Assembly: GCF_017487345.1 (NCBI RefSeq)
Contig: NZ_CP062006.1
Location: 812,001-876,000 of the forward strand
Source: Brevundimonas pondensis
GTDB taxonomy: Bacteria; Pseudomonadota; Alphaproteobacteria; Caulobacterales; Caulobacteraceae
Direction: 5' to 3'
DNA: 64,000 bases
Positions 1 to 9,200 of this stretch are shown here, piece after piece. The position numbers and the translations under genes were made by a program. Positions within the stretch are counted from its first letter, which is position 1; every line of letters starts with the position of its first letter. The notes beneath the pieces are model-generated. The model worked only from the letters and a program-made list of their open reading frames with translations, was not told the DNA's origin and searched no databases.

Positions 1-203
1 GCATAGGCGCTGATCAGCAGGCCGGCCTTGGGGATCGAGACATCGACCCCCTCGGCGATCACGGGCAGCAGGCCCATGGGCGAAAACTCGGTGGTGCCGA
101 TGCCGAAGGCGCCCACGGCGAGCGCCAGCAGGGCCCAGCGGGCGTGGGCGGGCGTGGTGGTCGGCGCAGCGGTCATGGAGGCGGTGGTGTCCATCTGCGT
201 CAT
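1..203 (-). CDS. MFS transporter, DHA1/AraJ-like (5' part only)
   Basis: The first 67 codons of a gene that runs off the left edge of the window. After a short Thr/Ala-rich cytoplasmic tail the translation reads into the first membrane helix with the motif GIGTTEFSPMGLLPVIAEG. This is characteristic of the DHA1 drug/sugar exporter branch of the major facilitator superfamily (AraJ, YdhP, Bcr-like proteins). The start ATG (complement 201-203) lies only 2 nt after the stop codon of the upstream aldo-keto reductase gene, so the two are almost certainly co-transcribed. The substrate cannot be judged from this fragment. Confidence 0.8.
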   Translation of the reverse strand, partial: MTQMDTTASMTAAPTTTPAHARWALLALAVGAFGIGTTEFSPMGLLPVIAEGVDVSIPKAGLLISAY

Positions 204-205
204 CT

Positions 206-1030
206 TCAGGCGTCCCAGGTCGGGGCCAGGCCGGCCGGGCTGACCAGACGGCCGTCGGCGCGGGTCAGGGCGGCGATGGCGGCCATGTCGGCCTCGTCCA
301 GGACGAAGTCGAAGACGGTGGTGTTTTCGGCCAGGCGAGCGGGGTTGGCGGTTTTGGACAGGGCGATGTGGCCCTGCTGGATCAGCCAGCGCAGGCCGAC
401 CTGGGCGGCGCTCTTGCCGTACTTGGCGCCGATTCGCTGCAGGGTTTCGTCCCGGGGCACGGCGCCGTCGGCCATGCCGTAGTAGGCGGTGACGGCCGCG
501 CCCGCGTCCCTGGCGGCGGCGACCAGCGCCTGTTGCGGCAGGTAGGGGTGCAGTTCGACCTGATTGGTCACGATGGGGGCGGCGGAACGCGCGATCGATT
601 CCCTCATCTGGGCGATGTTCTGGTTGGACACGCCGATGAAGCGCGTCTTGCCCGCCGCCTGGACGGCGTTCAGCCGTTCGATCTGTTCGGCGATCGGGAC
701 CTGATCGGCGGGCCAGTGCAGCAGCAACAGGTCGACCTGATCGACCTTCAGCCTCTCCAGGCTCTCATCGACCGAAGCGGCGAAGGCGTCGGCGCCATAG
801 TTGTCGACCCAGACCTTGGTGGTCAGGAACAGGTCTTCGCGACGCGCGCCGGCGGCCTGCAAGGCCCGGCCGAGCGCGGCCTCGTTCTGATAGATCTGGG
901 CGGTGTCGAAGTGGCGGAAACCAGCCTCGAGCGCGGCGGGAACGACCCGTTCGACCTCCGCGTCGGACATGCGGAAGACGCCGAAACCCAAGGCCGGAAT
1001 GGTTGCGCCGTGAACGGTGACGGTCTGCAT
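206..1030 (-). CDS. Aldo/keto reductase (DkgB-like)
   Basis: NAD(P)H-dependent carbonyl reductase of about 274 residues, a single (beta/alpha)8 barrel. The catalytic tetrad of the family is readable: D42 and Y47 (in FDTAQIYQNE), K72 (TTKVW) and H105 (LLLLHWP). An upstream in-frame start at 1132 exists, but the ATG at 1030 is preferred because GAGGAG stands about 6 nt before it and the protein then begins directly with the first barrel strand. It forms an operon with the MFS exporter that starts 2 nt downstream, and it is divergent from a LysR gene that probably controls both. Closest named family from memory is 2,5-diketo-gluconate reductase B; the physiological substrate is unknown. Confidence 0.88.
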   Translation of the reverse strand: MQTVTVHGATIPALGFGVFRMSDAEVERVVPAALEAGFRHFDTAQIYQNEAALGRALQAAGARREDLFLTTKVWVDNYGADAFAASVDESLERLKVDQVDLLLLHWPADQVPIAEQIERLNAVQAAGKTRFIGVSNQNIAQMRESIARSAAPIVTNQVELHPYLPQQALVAAARDAGAAVTAYYGMADGAVPRDETLQRIGAKYGKSAAQVGLRWLIQQGHIALSKTANPARLAENTTVFDFVLDEADMAAIAALTRADGRLVSPAGLAPTWDA

Positions 1031-1108
1031 CTGAAAACTCCTCGCTGAACGCCCCTGAAGGACGCCGCGGGAAGTAGGGCTTGGCTCCAAGCTTGATAAT
1101 CGCGCCGA

Positions 1109-1129
1109 ATTTCCCATCATCTGTGAAAT
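1109..1129. promoter_or_regulatory. Candidate LysR box between divergent genes
   Basis: Inverted repeat ATTTC-N11-GAAAT, which fits the T-N11-A architecture of LysR-type operators. It lies about 20 nt upstream of the LysR start and about 80 nt upstream of the aldo-keto reductase start. A second short palindrome, CTTGG-CT-CCAAG, is at 1080-1091. Assignment as the autoregulatory site is inference from position and symmetry only. Confidence 0.4.
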
Positions 1130-1150
1130 CAAATCAAGGATGACGCGGCG

Positions 1151-2053
1151 ATGGACAATCGGGCCGGCGAGATGCAGGTCTTCCTGCGCGTGGTGGAGAC
1201 GGGCAGCTTTTCCGAGGCCGCCCGGCTGTTGCGCATGACGCCCTCGACCGTCAGCAAGCTGATCTCGAGGGTGGAGGCCCGGCTGGGCGTTCGTCTGATC
1301 GAGCGTTCGACCCGGCGCCTGTCCCTGACGGCCGAAGGCGAAACCTTTTACGAGCGCAGCCTGACCCTGCTGCAGGATCTGGATTTGATCGAGCAGGAGC
1401 TGTCCCAGGGGGCGGCGGCGACGGGCGGCAGGGTGCGGGTCAACATCTCTGTCGCGCTCGGGGTGCTGGGACTGGAGCCGCTGCTGCCGGATTTCTGGCA
1501 GGCCTATCCCAATATCGTGGTGGACCTGTCGCTGTCGGACGAGATCGTCGACCTCTATCTCGACCGCACCGACGTCGCCTTCCGGGTCGGACGCCTGCCG
1601 GATTCAGGCATGCTTGCCCGCCGCATCGGCGTGGCGCACCGCAAGATCGTCGCCTCGCCCGACTACCTCGAACGCTACGGCGTCCCTCGCACCGTCGAGG
1701 ACCTGTCGCGGCACAATTGTCTGGGCTTCAACTTTCGTCGCGCCGTGCCGGTCTGGCCGCTCAAGGAAGGCGGGCGGGTGGTGGAGCGCGTGGTTCACGG
1801 CTCCCTGCTGGGCAACAACGGCGAGACGGTCCGGCGCATGGCCCTGGCCGGCGTCGGGCTGGCGCGGATGGGCGATTACCATGTCCGCGCCGACCTGGCC
1901 GCCGGTCGCCTGGTGGAGGTGCTGGGCGACGTGATTGAGCGGGACGAGGAAGAGATTCACGCCGTCTTCCTGGGCGGCCCGCGCATGCCGGAACGGGTGC
2001 GGGTCTTCCTCGACTACGTCGTGCCGCGGCTGCAGCAGTTCCTGAACGGCTGA
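1151..2053 (+). CDS. LysR family transcriptional regulator
   Basis: 300-residue LysR-type regulator. The N-terminal winged helix-turn-helix (about residues 5-65) contains the typical SFSEAARLLRMTPSTVSKLI and RLGVRLIERSTRRL stretches. The remainder is a periplasmic-binding-protein-like effector domain. It resembles the CrgA/DhcR-like subgroup (residues FRVGRLPDSGMLARRIG), which is commonly linked to oxidoreductases. It is divergent from the aldo-keto reductase/MFS operon, the classical layout for a LysR regulator and its target. The effector is unknown. Confidence 0.92.
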   Translation: MDNRAGEMQVFLRVVETGSFSEAARLLRMTPSTVSKLISRVEARLGVRLIERSTRRLSLTAEGETFYERSLTLLQDLDLIEQELSQGAAATGGRVRVNISVALGVLGLEPLLPDFWQAYPNIVVDLSLSDEIVDLYLDRTDVAFRVGRLPDSGMLARRIGVAHRKIVASPDYLERYGVPRTVEDLSRHNCLGFNFRRAVPVWPLKEGGRVVERVVHGSLLGNNGETVRRMALAGVGLARMGDYHVRADLAAGRLVEVLGDVIERDEEEIHAVFLGGPRMPERVRVFLDYVVPRLQQFLNG

Positions 2054-2060
2054 GCCCCGC

Positions 2061-3428
2061 CTAGGTCAGGGCGCCGAACACCATGCGCCCGCCATGGAAG
2101 ACCGCCGCTCGCTTTGACGTGCGGGCGACCGCCTCGGCGGAACAGCTGGCGTCCGTCAGGACCAGGTCGGCGGCGTCGCCGGCCTTGGGCCAGGCCCTCT
2201 CTCCTGCGTTGTTCAGGGGCAGGACGTCCCCGGTCGCGATGGCCAGGGCGCGTGACAGGCCGAACTCGTCGCTGCCGCTGTAAAGCTGCGCGTAGAGGTT
2301 GGCCTTGTCCAGCATGTCGCCTGACCCGAAAGGCGACCACATGTCTATGACGCTGTCCGTGCCGGACATCAGGCGCACACCCTTCTCGCGCAGGCGCGCC
2401 AGGGGCATCATGGAGCGGCCGATCGGTATGGTCGAGGCCACCGACACGCCCGAGGCGGCCATGCGCTCGGCCGTCGCATCCAGATCGGCGGGTGGCAGAT
2501 TGGCCAGGGCGAAGGCGTGGCTGAGGGTCAGGCGTCCCTTGAGCGACGGCGTCTTCTCCACCGTGTCGAGCATGTAGCGGATGGCCGCCGCGCCTGACGC
2601 GCCGCTTTCGTGAAGGTGGATGTCCACCCCCTTGTCGTAATCGACGGCGATGCCGAACATGGCGTCCAGCGAGGCCTCCATCCGGCCGTCCACATTGGTC
2701 GGGTCCAGGCCGCCGACGAAGGCGACGCCCATGCCCATGGATTCGCGCATCAGGGGCTCGACCTCGGACAGCAGCAGGCCGTGCTGCGGGAAGGCGACGA
2801 TCTCGCAGCTGAAACGGCCCCGATAGTTTTCCAGCGCCTGGTTGAGGTGCTCCAGGCTCTTCAGGCCGCTGACTGGATCGATGTTGCAGTGGCTGCGCGC
2901 CGTGGTCGTTCCGTGCTCCAGCAGCAGGTCGATCAGCCCCTCGGCGCGCTCGCGCGAGACGGGCAGGAGTTCGGGCAACAGGCTTCGTTCCAGGGCGATC
3001 ATGTCCATGATCGTCTTGCCCTTGCGCGGGCGCGGCGCCTGCCATGGCCCGCCGTAGAAGGTCTTGTCCAGGTGGATGTGCATGTCCCGGAACGCCGGCA
3101 GGACCAGGCGACCGTTGGCCGACAGACGGGGCAGGGCGGAGGAGCCGGCGGCGGTCGTCGGCGTCACGGACAGAATGCGCCCGTCCTTGATTTCCAGGTC
3201 GTAGCGGCCGGTTCGCGTGCCGATGATCTCGCCCTGATCGCGAACGAAGCCGTCCTCAAGCGTGACATCGCTCAGGATGAAATGGGCCGGCGCGGCGGCG
3301 TCTGCGTCACTCTGAACGCTTGCTGTCGTGGTTCGGGTCATGGCGGCGCTGCCTCCGGCCGCGACGGTCGCGGCGAAACCGGCGACGCCCATCAGGGACC
3401 GACGGCTCAAACCTGAAAGATCAGACAA
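2061..3428 (-). CDS. Amidohydrolase / cytosine-deaminase-like, Tat-exported
   Basis: 455-residue metal-dependent hydrolase of the amidohydrolase superfamily (Amidohydro_3 / cytosine-deaminase-like branch). The N-terminus carries a twin-arginine-type signal (SRRSLMGVAGFAA) followed by a small-residue stretch, so export to the periplasm is expected. Metal-binding features: HxH (H117, H119 in DMHIHLDK), a later HLHES, SHAF and the terminal GTDSVID. The start is a TTG at 3428 with GAGG about 5 nt upstream; no in-frame ATG fits. Cytosine deaminase itself is cytosolic, so an exported relative probably acts on another cyclic amide or carbamate. It converges with the LysR gene, only 7 nt apart. Confidence 0.82.
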   Translation of the reverse strand: MSDLSGLSRRSLMGVAGFAATVAAGGSAAMTRTTTASVQSDADAAAPAHFILSDVTLEDGFVRDQGEIIGTRTGRYDLEIKDGRILSVTPTTAAGSSALPRLSANGRLVLPAFRDMHIHLDKTFYGGPWQAPRPRKGKTIMDMIALERSLLPELLPVSRERAEGLIDLLLEHGTTTARSHCNIDPVSGLKSLEHLNQALENYRGRFSCEIVAFPQHGLLLSEVEPLMRESMGMGVAFVGGLDPTNVDGRMEASLDAMFGIAVDYDKGVDIHLHESGASGAAAIRYMLDTVEKTPSLKGRLTLSHAFALANLPPADLDATAERMAASGVSVASTIPIGRSMMPLARLREKGVRLMSGTDSVIDMWSPFGSGDMLDKANLYAQLYSGSDEFGLSRALAIATGDVLPLNNAGERAWPKAGDAADLVLTDASCSAEAVARTSKRAAVFHGGRMVFGALT

Positions 3429-3484
3429 GGGGACCTCATGACTGGCGAAGAGCGGCCAGCATATTGGCGGGCTGACTTATCGGA

Positions 3485-3512
3485 AAATGAAATGAACGCA
3501 TGTGTTTCATTT
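3485..3512. promoter_or_regulatory. Inverted repeat upstream of the amidohydrolase
   Basis: AAATGAAA (3485-3492) and TTTCATTT (3505-3512) form a perfect 8-bp inverted repeat with a 12-nt spacer, about 60-85 nt upstream of the TTG start at 3428. It lies in the gap between the amidohydrolase and the end of the metallophosphoesterase (3429-3631), which otherwise holds nothing recognisable. It could be an operator; no regulator is assigned. Confidence 0.3.
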
Positions 3513-3631
3513 GCACTTCGCATGTTTGCCGGCGGCAGGGTGTCGATCTGAAAATCCGTGTTTGGCGTCTTGTCTGGCCGCAAGGTCCCGGCATTGAAAG
3601 GCTGCAGACAGCCTGGTCACGATCAACCGGA

Positions 3632-4792
3632 TCAGCGCCTGAGCTGTGGCGGGAAGTCCAGCTCGAACGCTGATCGTTCCGGCGCGACGCCGAAGGTGGC
3701 CTCTCCATCAAGGCCGGCATGGCGATCAAGCAGGGTCGAGTATGTGTAGAAGCGTATTTTCCGGGTTTCGGTGTCGAACGCCATGAACCTCAGCCAGCCC
3801 GCGCCGCCGTTGGCCGAGCCCGCCGTACCCTCCGGCCCGACCGTATTGCCCTGATAGTCCTGGATCAGCTGATAGACGGGATGTCCGGCGTCGTTGAGGT
3901 CGATCCGCAGGTTCTCGCCGTTGGACACGCCGTCAACCGGGCGGGTGTAGTTGTGTCCGCTCAGGACCATGAAGATCATGGCGTTCTGACGGATGAAGCG
4001 GTCCCAGATCTGATCGGGGGTAAGGTTGTCGGCGCCGGGGAAGTAGCTGTCGTAGCCGTTGGATCGCTCCTGCGCATCAGGACGCAGCCATTCGTGGGTC
4101 GTGATCATGACGGGCAGGCCCGGATGAGCGTCGATCACGCCTTGCGCCCAGTCCAGCGCGGTCTGGGGCGGCTCCATCTCAAGCGACAGATGCAGGAACT
4201 CCTGCCCCCCGCCAACGAAGGTCTGATAGCTGTTCAGGCCATTGTCCGATGCGCCACCGTACCAGGCCTTGCCGACGAAATGGCGCGAGGCCGGTCCGAA
4301 GTAGAGGTTCCAGGTGCGACCGCCCGTCAGGGGCTTGGAGGCGCCGGGACCGCCGTCCTGGGTCCACCAGGCGTAGTTGTCGTAGTCATGGTTGCCGGGA
4401 ACCATCCCGAACGGCAGGTCGCTGCGGCTGAGGATCGAGATCGCGCGATTGGCGATGTCCCATTCCTCGCGGGTGTCGAAGTCGCGGTATTCCCCCTCGG
4501 CTTGGGGGACTGGCTGACGGAACTGGCCGTCGCCGTGCTGGACGATGTCGCCGACGAAGGTGACAAAGGCCAGGTTCTTGTCCTGCCTCGTATCGACCAG
4601 ATAGCGCATCTGCTGGTTGAAGGTATCGGCGCCGCGAGGCTGCGGCAGGGTGATGTCGGCGTAGTTCTGGGTGTCTGACACCACGGCGATGGTGAAGACC
4701 TCGGCGTTGACGGGAGCTGCGGCCGCCAGCAGCGATGCGCCCAGGGACAGGGCAAGGGCGAAAGTGGCGCCGATCCGTTTGAACATATTCAT
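3632..4792 (-). CDS. Calcineurin-like metallophosphoesterase, secreted
   Basis: About 386 residues with a clear Sec signal peptide (MNMFKRIGATFALAL, hydrophobic core, cut after APVNA). The dinuclear-metal motifs of calcineurin-like phosphoesterases follow in order: VVSDTQNY, GDIVQHGD, GNHDYDNY, ITTHEW and SGHNY. The product is probably a periplasmic or extracellular phosphatase or phosphodiesterase. The open frame extends upstream to 4945, but the start at 4792 (or 4786) is chosen because the signal peptide begins there. It is divergent from an ECF sigma/FecR/TonB-receptor set; a second metallophosphoesterase is associated with a similar set at 48592-54683. The substrate is not determinable from sequence. 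Confidence 0.87.
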   Translation of the reverse strand: MNMFKRIGATFALALSLGASLLAAAAPVNAEVFTIAVVSDTQNYADITLPQPRGADTFNQQMRYLVDTRQDKNLAFVTFVGDIVQHGDGQFRQPVPQAEGEYRDFDTREEWDIANRAISILSRSDLPFGMVPGNHDYDNYAWWTQDGGPGASKPLTGGRTWNLYFGPASRHFVGKAWYGGASDNGLNSYQTFVGGGQEFLHLSLEMEPPQTALDWAQGVIDAHPGLPVMITTHEWLRPDAQERSNGYDSYFPGADNLTPDQIWDRFIRQNAMIFMVLSGHNYTRPVDGVSNGENLRIDLNDAGHPVYQLIQDYQGNTVGPEGTAGSANGGAGWLRFMAFDTETRKIRFYTYSTLLDRHAGLDGEATFGVAPERSAFELDFPPQLRR

Positions 4793-4936
4793 GAGCTTGT
4801 CTCGCGCCGCTGTATCGGGACGCCCATAGCGACGCTGTGTGACGGTTTTCCTCCCTGCGTCGCAGGTGCCGGGGTTGATATGTGATTGTCGTGCAATCGA
4901 CATCATGCGGTGACGCTTGGACGTCATCAGCCGCCT

Positions 4937-5497
4937 GTGAGCCAACAGACAGATACACTGATCGCCGCGGATGTTCCGCAGTCAGGCCTTGCGTCCGAGG
5001 ATGGATTCGGGGGGCTGACACGAAGGCTCCGGGGGCCTCTGTTTCATTTCTTCCTGCGCCGGTCGGCGTCGCGTGCCGATGCAGAGGAAATGGTGCAGGA
5101 CCTTTTCGTCCGACTGCTGCGTCGCGCTGATCTGCTCAGCCTTGAAAACATCGATGGCTATGTGTTCGAGGCGGCGGCCAACATGGCGCGGGATCGGGGG
5201 CGCTATGAACAGGCCAGGGGGCATGGGCGCCACGTGGAGATCGACGATCTGGTCGCGCCAAGCGAGGCGCCGGGCGCCGAGCAGATCGTCGCGGGGAAGC
5301 AGCGCCTGCAAAGGATGCTGACGGCGCTGAACGCCCTGCCGCCCCGGGCGCGTCAGGTCGTGATCCTGCGACGCTTCGAGAACCTGACCTATCCGCAGAT
5401 CGCAAGGCGACTGGGCATATCCGTGAGCGCCGTCGAAAAGCACATGACGCGCGCGATGACGGCCTTGCGGCTCGATCTGCTCGAGGGTGGCCATTGA
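4937..5497 (+). CDS. ECF RNA polymerase sigma factor, FecI-like
   Basis: About 187-residue sigma-70 ECF factor. Region 2 covers LRGPLFHFFLRR to DLFVRLLRRADLL. Region 4 contains LPPRARQVVILRRF and the helix-turn-helix YPQIARRLGISVSAVEKHM, the signature of the FecI group. The start is uncertain: the open frame begins at a TTG at 4886, and a GTG at 4937 is equally possible. Neither has a convincing ribosome-binding site and there is no in-frame ATG before region 2. The stop overlaps the ATG of the next gene (TGATG), so translation is coupled to the FecR anti-sigma gene. Expected role: transcription of the adjacent TonB receptor on a signal from the outer membrane. Confidence 0.88.
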   Translation: MSQQTDTLIAADVPQSGLASEDGFGGLTRRLRGPLFHFFLRRSASRADAEEMVQDLFVRLLRRADLLSLENIDGYVFEAAANMARDRGRYEQARGHGRHVEIDDLVAPSEAPGAEQIVAGKQRLQRMLTALNALPPRARQVVILRRFENLTYPQIARRLGISVSAVEKHMTRAMTALRLDLLEGGH

Positions 5498-6504
5498 TGA
5501 CTTCCGTCATCCCTGAGCCGAGCAACGACGATCACGCCGATGCGGCGGCCTTCTGGTTCGCGCGGATGAACAGTGGCGATCCGCCCGGTGTCGAGGGTGA
5601 CATCGAGTTCCGCCGGTGGCTGGGAGAAGACCCCGGCAATGCTCTGGCCTATCGCAGCTGCCAGCAGGCCTGGCGCCTGATGGAACTTGACGCCGGAGAG
5701 CCGGAAGTGCTGGCGCTGCGGGCGACGGCCCTGGGGCCTGACGCTCGACGCCTGACGCGAAGACGGGCCCTGTTCGGCCTGGCGGGCGGGGCCGTTGCGG
5801 CCTCTTGCGGCGGGCTGTGGGTGGTGACGGCGGCGTCTTCCGCGCGGGCGTTGATCTCGACGGAGGCGGGCCAGAGGCTGACTGCGCCCTTGCCGGACGG
5901 GTCGGAAGTGACCCTGGCGCCGTCGTCGCGGTTGCGCCTGGGTTTCGGCGCGGATCGTCGCGCGGCGGTTCTCGAGACCGGCCAGGCCTATTTCCATATC
6001 CAGCCCGCTGCTGCGCCGTTTGTCCTGCGCGTCGGCGCGCAACTGCTGACGATAGATCAGGGGCGGTTCCAGACGGCTCATGAGGACGGGCGCTCAGAGG
6101 TGGTGGTCGAACAGGGGCGACTGCGGGTGGCCGGACGGGGCCGGGCGGGTGCGCCTCTGGTCCTGACCAATGGTCAGGGAGGGGAGGTTCAGGCGGGCCA
6201 AATGCGGGCCGTGAGCGCCGATGTCGAACTCGAGACGGCGTGGCGGATGGGGCGGCTGGTCGTGCGTGATCGTCCGCTTGGCGAGGTGGTTGATCGTTTC
6301 AATCGCTACTCGGCGGATCGACTGACCCTGATGGATCGGGCGGCTGGCGAAGTCCGCATCTCGGGTTCGTTCCGCTATGACGGCGCGCAGGAGTTCGTCC
6401 TGGCCCTGGCGCGCGGGTTCGACCTGTCGGTGCAGCGGACGACGGACGGAGAATGGCGGATCGGATCGCCGAGGAAACCGTCTGACGAGGCGGCTACGCT
6501 TTGA
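5497..6504 (+). CDS. FecR family anti-sigma / signal-transducing protein
   Basis: About 335 residues. The N-terminal cytoplasmic DUF4880-type segment (DAAAFWFARMNSG, FRRWLGEDPGNALAYRSCQQAW) would bind the sigma factor. A single membrane helix at about 88-107 (LFGLAGGAVAASCGGLWVVT) follows. The periplasmic FecR domain then contains ISTEAGQRLTAPLPDGSEVTL, LETGQAYFHIQ and the C-terminal STN-contacting part. The ATG at 5497 overlaps the sigma stop by one base (TGATG). With the sigma gene upstream and an STN-domain TonB receptor downstream this makes a complete cell-surface signalling cascade. Confidence 0.92.
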   Translation: MTSVIPEPSNDDHADAAAFWFARMNSGDPPGVEGDIEFRRWLGEDPGNALAYRSCQQAWRLMELDAGEPEVLALRATALGPDARRLTRRRALFGLAGGAVAASCGGLWVVTAASSARALISTEAGQRLTAPLPDGSEVTLAPSSRLRLGFGADRRAAVLETGQAYFHIQPAAAPFVLRVGAQLLTIDQGRFQTAHEDGRSEVVVEQGRLRVAGRGRAGAPLVLTNGQGGEVQAGQMRAVSADVELETAWRMGRLVVRDRPLGEVVDRFNRYSADRLTLMDRAAGEVRISGSFRYDGAQEFVLALARGFDLSVQRTTDGEWRIGSPRKPSDEAATL

Positions 6505-6598
6505 TGAAATTTCCAAGACGGGGTGGGGGTCTGCGCGCCGCCTTTCGTTTCTGAGGGGGAGCCGCCGACGAGCGGCTGACCAGATCTCAGGGGCTATC

Positions 6599-9112
6599 AT
6601 GTTCATCTTCAAGCCGCGCGCGAGCGCCTTCAAGCGCACGCTTCTGGCCTGCTCGGCCGTGGCCGCGATCGCAGCGGCCACGCCGGCTGTGGCCCAGTCG
6701 TCGGGCGGCGGTGCAGCGGTCTCCTTCGCCATTGAAAGCCAACCGATGGAGGAGGCGCTGACGACGCTGGCGCGCGACGCCGACGTGCAGGTGCTGTTCG
6801 CACCGGAGGCCGTGCGCGGCCGTCGCGCCAATCCCGTGGTGGGCGTCCTGACGCCGGCGGAGGCCTTGCGTCAGATGGTCGGTGGCACGGGCCTGACGGT
6901 GACGCCGGTCGGGGCGCGCACCTTTTCTGTTACGCTCGCCCGCGCTGACGCCGGAGCCGAAGATGTCACGGCCATCGAGGATGTGATCGTCACCGCGCAG
7001 AAGCGCGCCCAGCGCATCCAGGACGTGCCCCTGGCGGTCACGGTGTTGAACGGCGAAGATGCCCGCCGCCGCGGCATCGACAGTGTGACCGACCTGGTGG
7101 ACGAGGTTCCGGGCGTTTCGGTCAACTACGCCTTCGGCGGCACCAACTACGGCTTGATCAGCATTCGCGGCATCGGCGGCGCCGATGACTACAAGCCCAA
7201 CGGCAATCCCTCGGTCGCCCTGCATGTGGACGGGGTCTACCAGACCTCCAACGCCTATCTGGGCATGCCCCTGTTCGACCTGGATCGGGTCGAGATCCTG
7301 AAGGGGCCTCAGGGCACCCTCTATGGCCGTAACACCACGGCGGGCGTGATCAACGCCATCACCAAGGGGCCGAGCGACGTGGTCGAAGGCTCGGGCCGCG
7401 TCGAGATCGGCAGTCATGACTACACCGCCATGGAGGCGGCCGTCGGCGGCCCGCTGGGCGACAAGGTCGGGGTGCGTCTGGCCGTGCTGGCCGAACAGGG
7501 CGGCGGCTTCATGACGGGCGCGGGCGCAGGCGACCTGGCCGGGTATCGTCCGGTGATCGGCGGCGTCGTCCAGACCCAGGTCCCGGCCATCGTCGATCCT
7601 GGCCGCCGCGAGGGCTTCGGCGACCAGGACCTGTTCGCCGGTCGCGCCACCGTGGCCTTGAATTTCAGTCCCGAGACCAAGCTGACGCTGAAACTGTTCG
7701 GCAGCCGCGACCGGGGCGACACGCGCCAGTACGACCGCATCTCGGCGGCGCTGGACAGCAACATCGCCAATGCGGGCGAGAACGACGACCCCTATGAGTT
7801 CTACTCGTCCGAATATCCGACCCAGAGCATCGACATCTACGGCGTGTCGGGTGCGTTGGAGCATCGCCTGGCCGACAACCTGAACCTGGCCGTGATCGGC
7901 AATGTCCAGGGCACGACCCGCTCGGTCCAGGGCAACGGCGACGGCTCTCCCTATCCGGCCTCGCGCTTCGACGCGGACGAAACCCTGAGCCAGGCTTCGC
8001 TGGAGATGCGTCTCAGCGACGATACCGGCGGCCGTCTGGATTGGATCGTGGGTGGCTTCTACGTCACGGACGACATCGACTTCGACACCCACTGGACCAG
8101 CTATACGGCCCGGACGAAGTACGACAATCTGCACAAGCAGACCCGTAACAGCTTCGCCGTCTTCGGCCAGGTCGACTATGACCTGACCGAGAAGCTGACC
8201 CTGTCGGGCGGCCTGCGCTACACGCGGGACGAAGCCACCTTCAGCGGCCGCAACGACGACCTTGACCCGTGGGGCATCTCGACCTTCACCACCACCTTCG
8301 CCACGACCAATCCCTTCATCTGGGACCGATCGTTCGAGGACGACAATGTCTCTGGTCGGGTCACGGCCAAATACGCCTTTTCCCCGAACCTGAATGTCTT
8401 TGTCTCGGCGGGGACGGGCTATCGCGGCGGCGGCTTCGACGGCACGTCCATCTTCACCCAGGCCGAGACCCTGCCGTTCGATTCCGAGACCGTCACCGCC
8501 TATGAGGCCGGACTGCGCTGGACCACGAGCCGTCTGCGTCTGTCTGCCGATGTCTTCTCTTATGCGTTCAAGGAACTGCAGGCGACGACCCGCCTGGCCA
8601 ATGACACCAACGGCCGCGCCAACGTCGGCGAAGCCGAGAGCAAGGGCGTCGAGTTTGCGCTCAACGCCGTGCTGTTTGAAAGCGCGAACCAGAGCCTCGA
8701 CCTCGACGTCGCCGCCGCCTTCCTGGACACGGAGATCATTTCGTTCAGCTCCGCGCGCGTAGCCGAGGTGCTGTCGACGGTCGGCGATCCCCTGCCGGGC
8801 GCGCCGGACGTGACGGCGACCGTCTCCCTGAACCACGGCCTGATGCTGGCCAACGGCTGGCGTCTGGACAGCCGTCTGTCCGTCTCGCATCACGGCGAGG
8901 AGAGCAATCGCCTGAACGCGGCGCCGGGCAATACGGCTGAGGCCTACACCCTTCTGAACGCGCGAATGGATCTGGAGACTGCATCCAACTGGGCGATCTA
9001 CGCCTATGGCCGGAACATTACTGACGAGGTCTATTTCCCTGAGCTGAACGGCGCCTCCCGGCTGGTCGGCGCCCCGGCGACCTATGGTCTGGGGTTGCGT
9101 TACAGCTTCTGA
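6599..9112 (+). CDS. TonB-dependent receptor with STN signalling domain
   Basis: About 837-residue outer-membrane receptor. The start at 6599 has AGGGG about 6 nt upstream and gives a typical signal peptide ([19 protein letters not shown], ending AVAQ). Residues about 38-110 form a secretin/TonB short N-terminal (STN) domain ([19 protein letters not shown]). The TonB box region ([11 protein letters not shown]), plug ([34 protein letters not shown]) and beta-barrel follow, ending with the usual aromatic F (GLGLRYSF). The STN domain plus the preceding sigma/FecR genes indicate ligand-induced self-expression. Length and TonB-box wording fit the siderophore/small-molecule type; the linked phosphoesterase gives a hint but no proof of the ligand. 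Confidence 0.93.
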   Translation: MFIFKPRASAFKRTLLACSAVAAIAAATPAVAQSSGGGAAVSFAIESQPMEEALTTLARDADVQVLFAPEAVRGRRANPVVGVLTPAEALRQMVGGTGLTVTPVGARTFSVTLARADAGAEDVTAIEDVIVTAQKRAQRIQDVPLAVTVLNGEDARRRGIDSVTDLVDEVPGVSVNYAFGGTNYGLISIRGIGGADDYKPNGNPSVALHVDGVYQTSNAYLGMPLFDLDRVEILKGPQGTLYGRNTTAGVINAITKGPSDVVEGSGRVEIGSHDYTAMEAAVGGPLGDKVGVRLAVLAEQGGGFMTGAGAGDLAGYRPVIGGVVQTQVPAIVDPGRREGFGDQDLFAGRATVALNFSPETKLTLKLFGSRDRGDTRQYDRISAALDSNIANAGENDDPYEFYSSEYPTQSIDIYGVSGALEHRLADNLNLAVIGNVQGTTRSVQGNGDGSPYPASRFDADETLSQASLEMRLSDDTGGRLDWIVGGFYVTDDIDFDTHWTSYTARTKYDNLHKQTRNSFAVFGQVDYDLTEKLTLSGGLRYTRDEATFSGRNDDLDPWGISTFTTTFATTNPFIWDRSFEDDNVSGRVTAKYAFSPNLNVFVSAGTGYRGGGFDGTSIFTQAETLPFDSETVTAYEAGLRWTTSRLRLSADVFSYAFKELQATTRLANDTNGRANVGEAESKGVEFALNAVLFESANQSLDLDVAAAFLDTEIISFSSARVAEVLSTVGDPLPGAPDVTATVSLNHGLMLANGWRLDSRLSVSHHGEESNRLNAAPGNTAEAYTLLNARMDLETASNWAIYAYGRNITDEVYFPELNGASRLVGAPATYGLGLRYSF

Positions 9113-9118
9113 CTCCAG

Positions 9119-9150
9119 GGTTGCGCCGTCTCTCGGGAGGCGGCGCAACC
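9119..9150. terminator. Stem-loop between convergent genes
   Basis: GGTTGCGCCG (9119-9128) pairs with CGGCGCAACC (9141-9150). The stem continues through a T-G wobble into CTC/GAG with a 4-nt loop. It begins 6 nt after the TonB receptor stop and precedes the end of the convergent UBP zinc-finger gene. There is no T-tract, so it may act as a bidirectional or weak terminator, or as an mRNA 3' end stabiliser. Confidence 0.55.
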
Positions 9151-9200
9151 GGCGGCGTCGGGGCGCATTGGGGACCAGACGGGCCTGACGCAGGTTCGGT

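Noticed and set aside
3436..3729. Small open frame on the minus strand overlapping the end of the metallophosphoesterase
   Set aside because: Low-complexity composition, no ribosome-binding site, overlaps a confident gene by about 100 bases.
6587..9148. Very long antisense open frame opposite the first STN receptor (similar ones at 50647-53226, 57771-60017 and 12595-15030)
   Set aside because: High GC makes antisense frames open; the translations are repetitive Arg/Gly/His/Val-rich, have no domain, and the opposite strand carries clear TonB receptors or the kinase.
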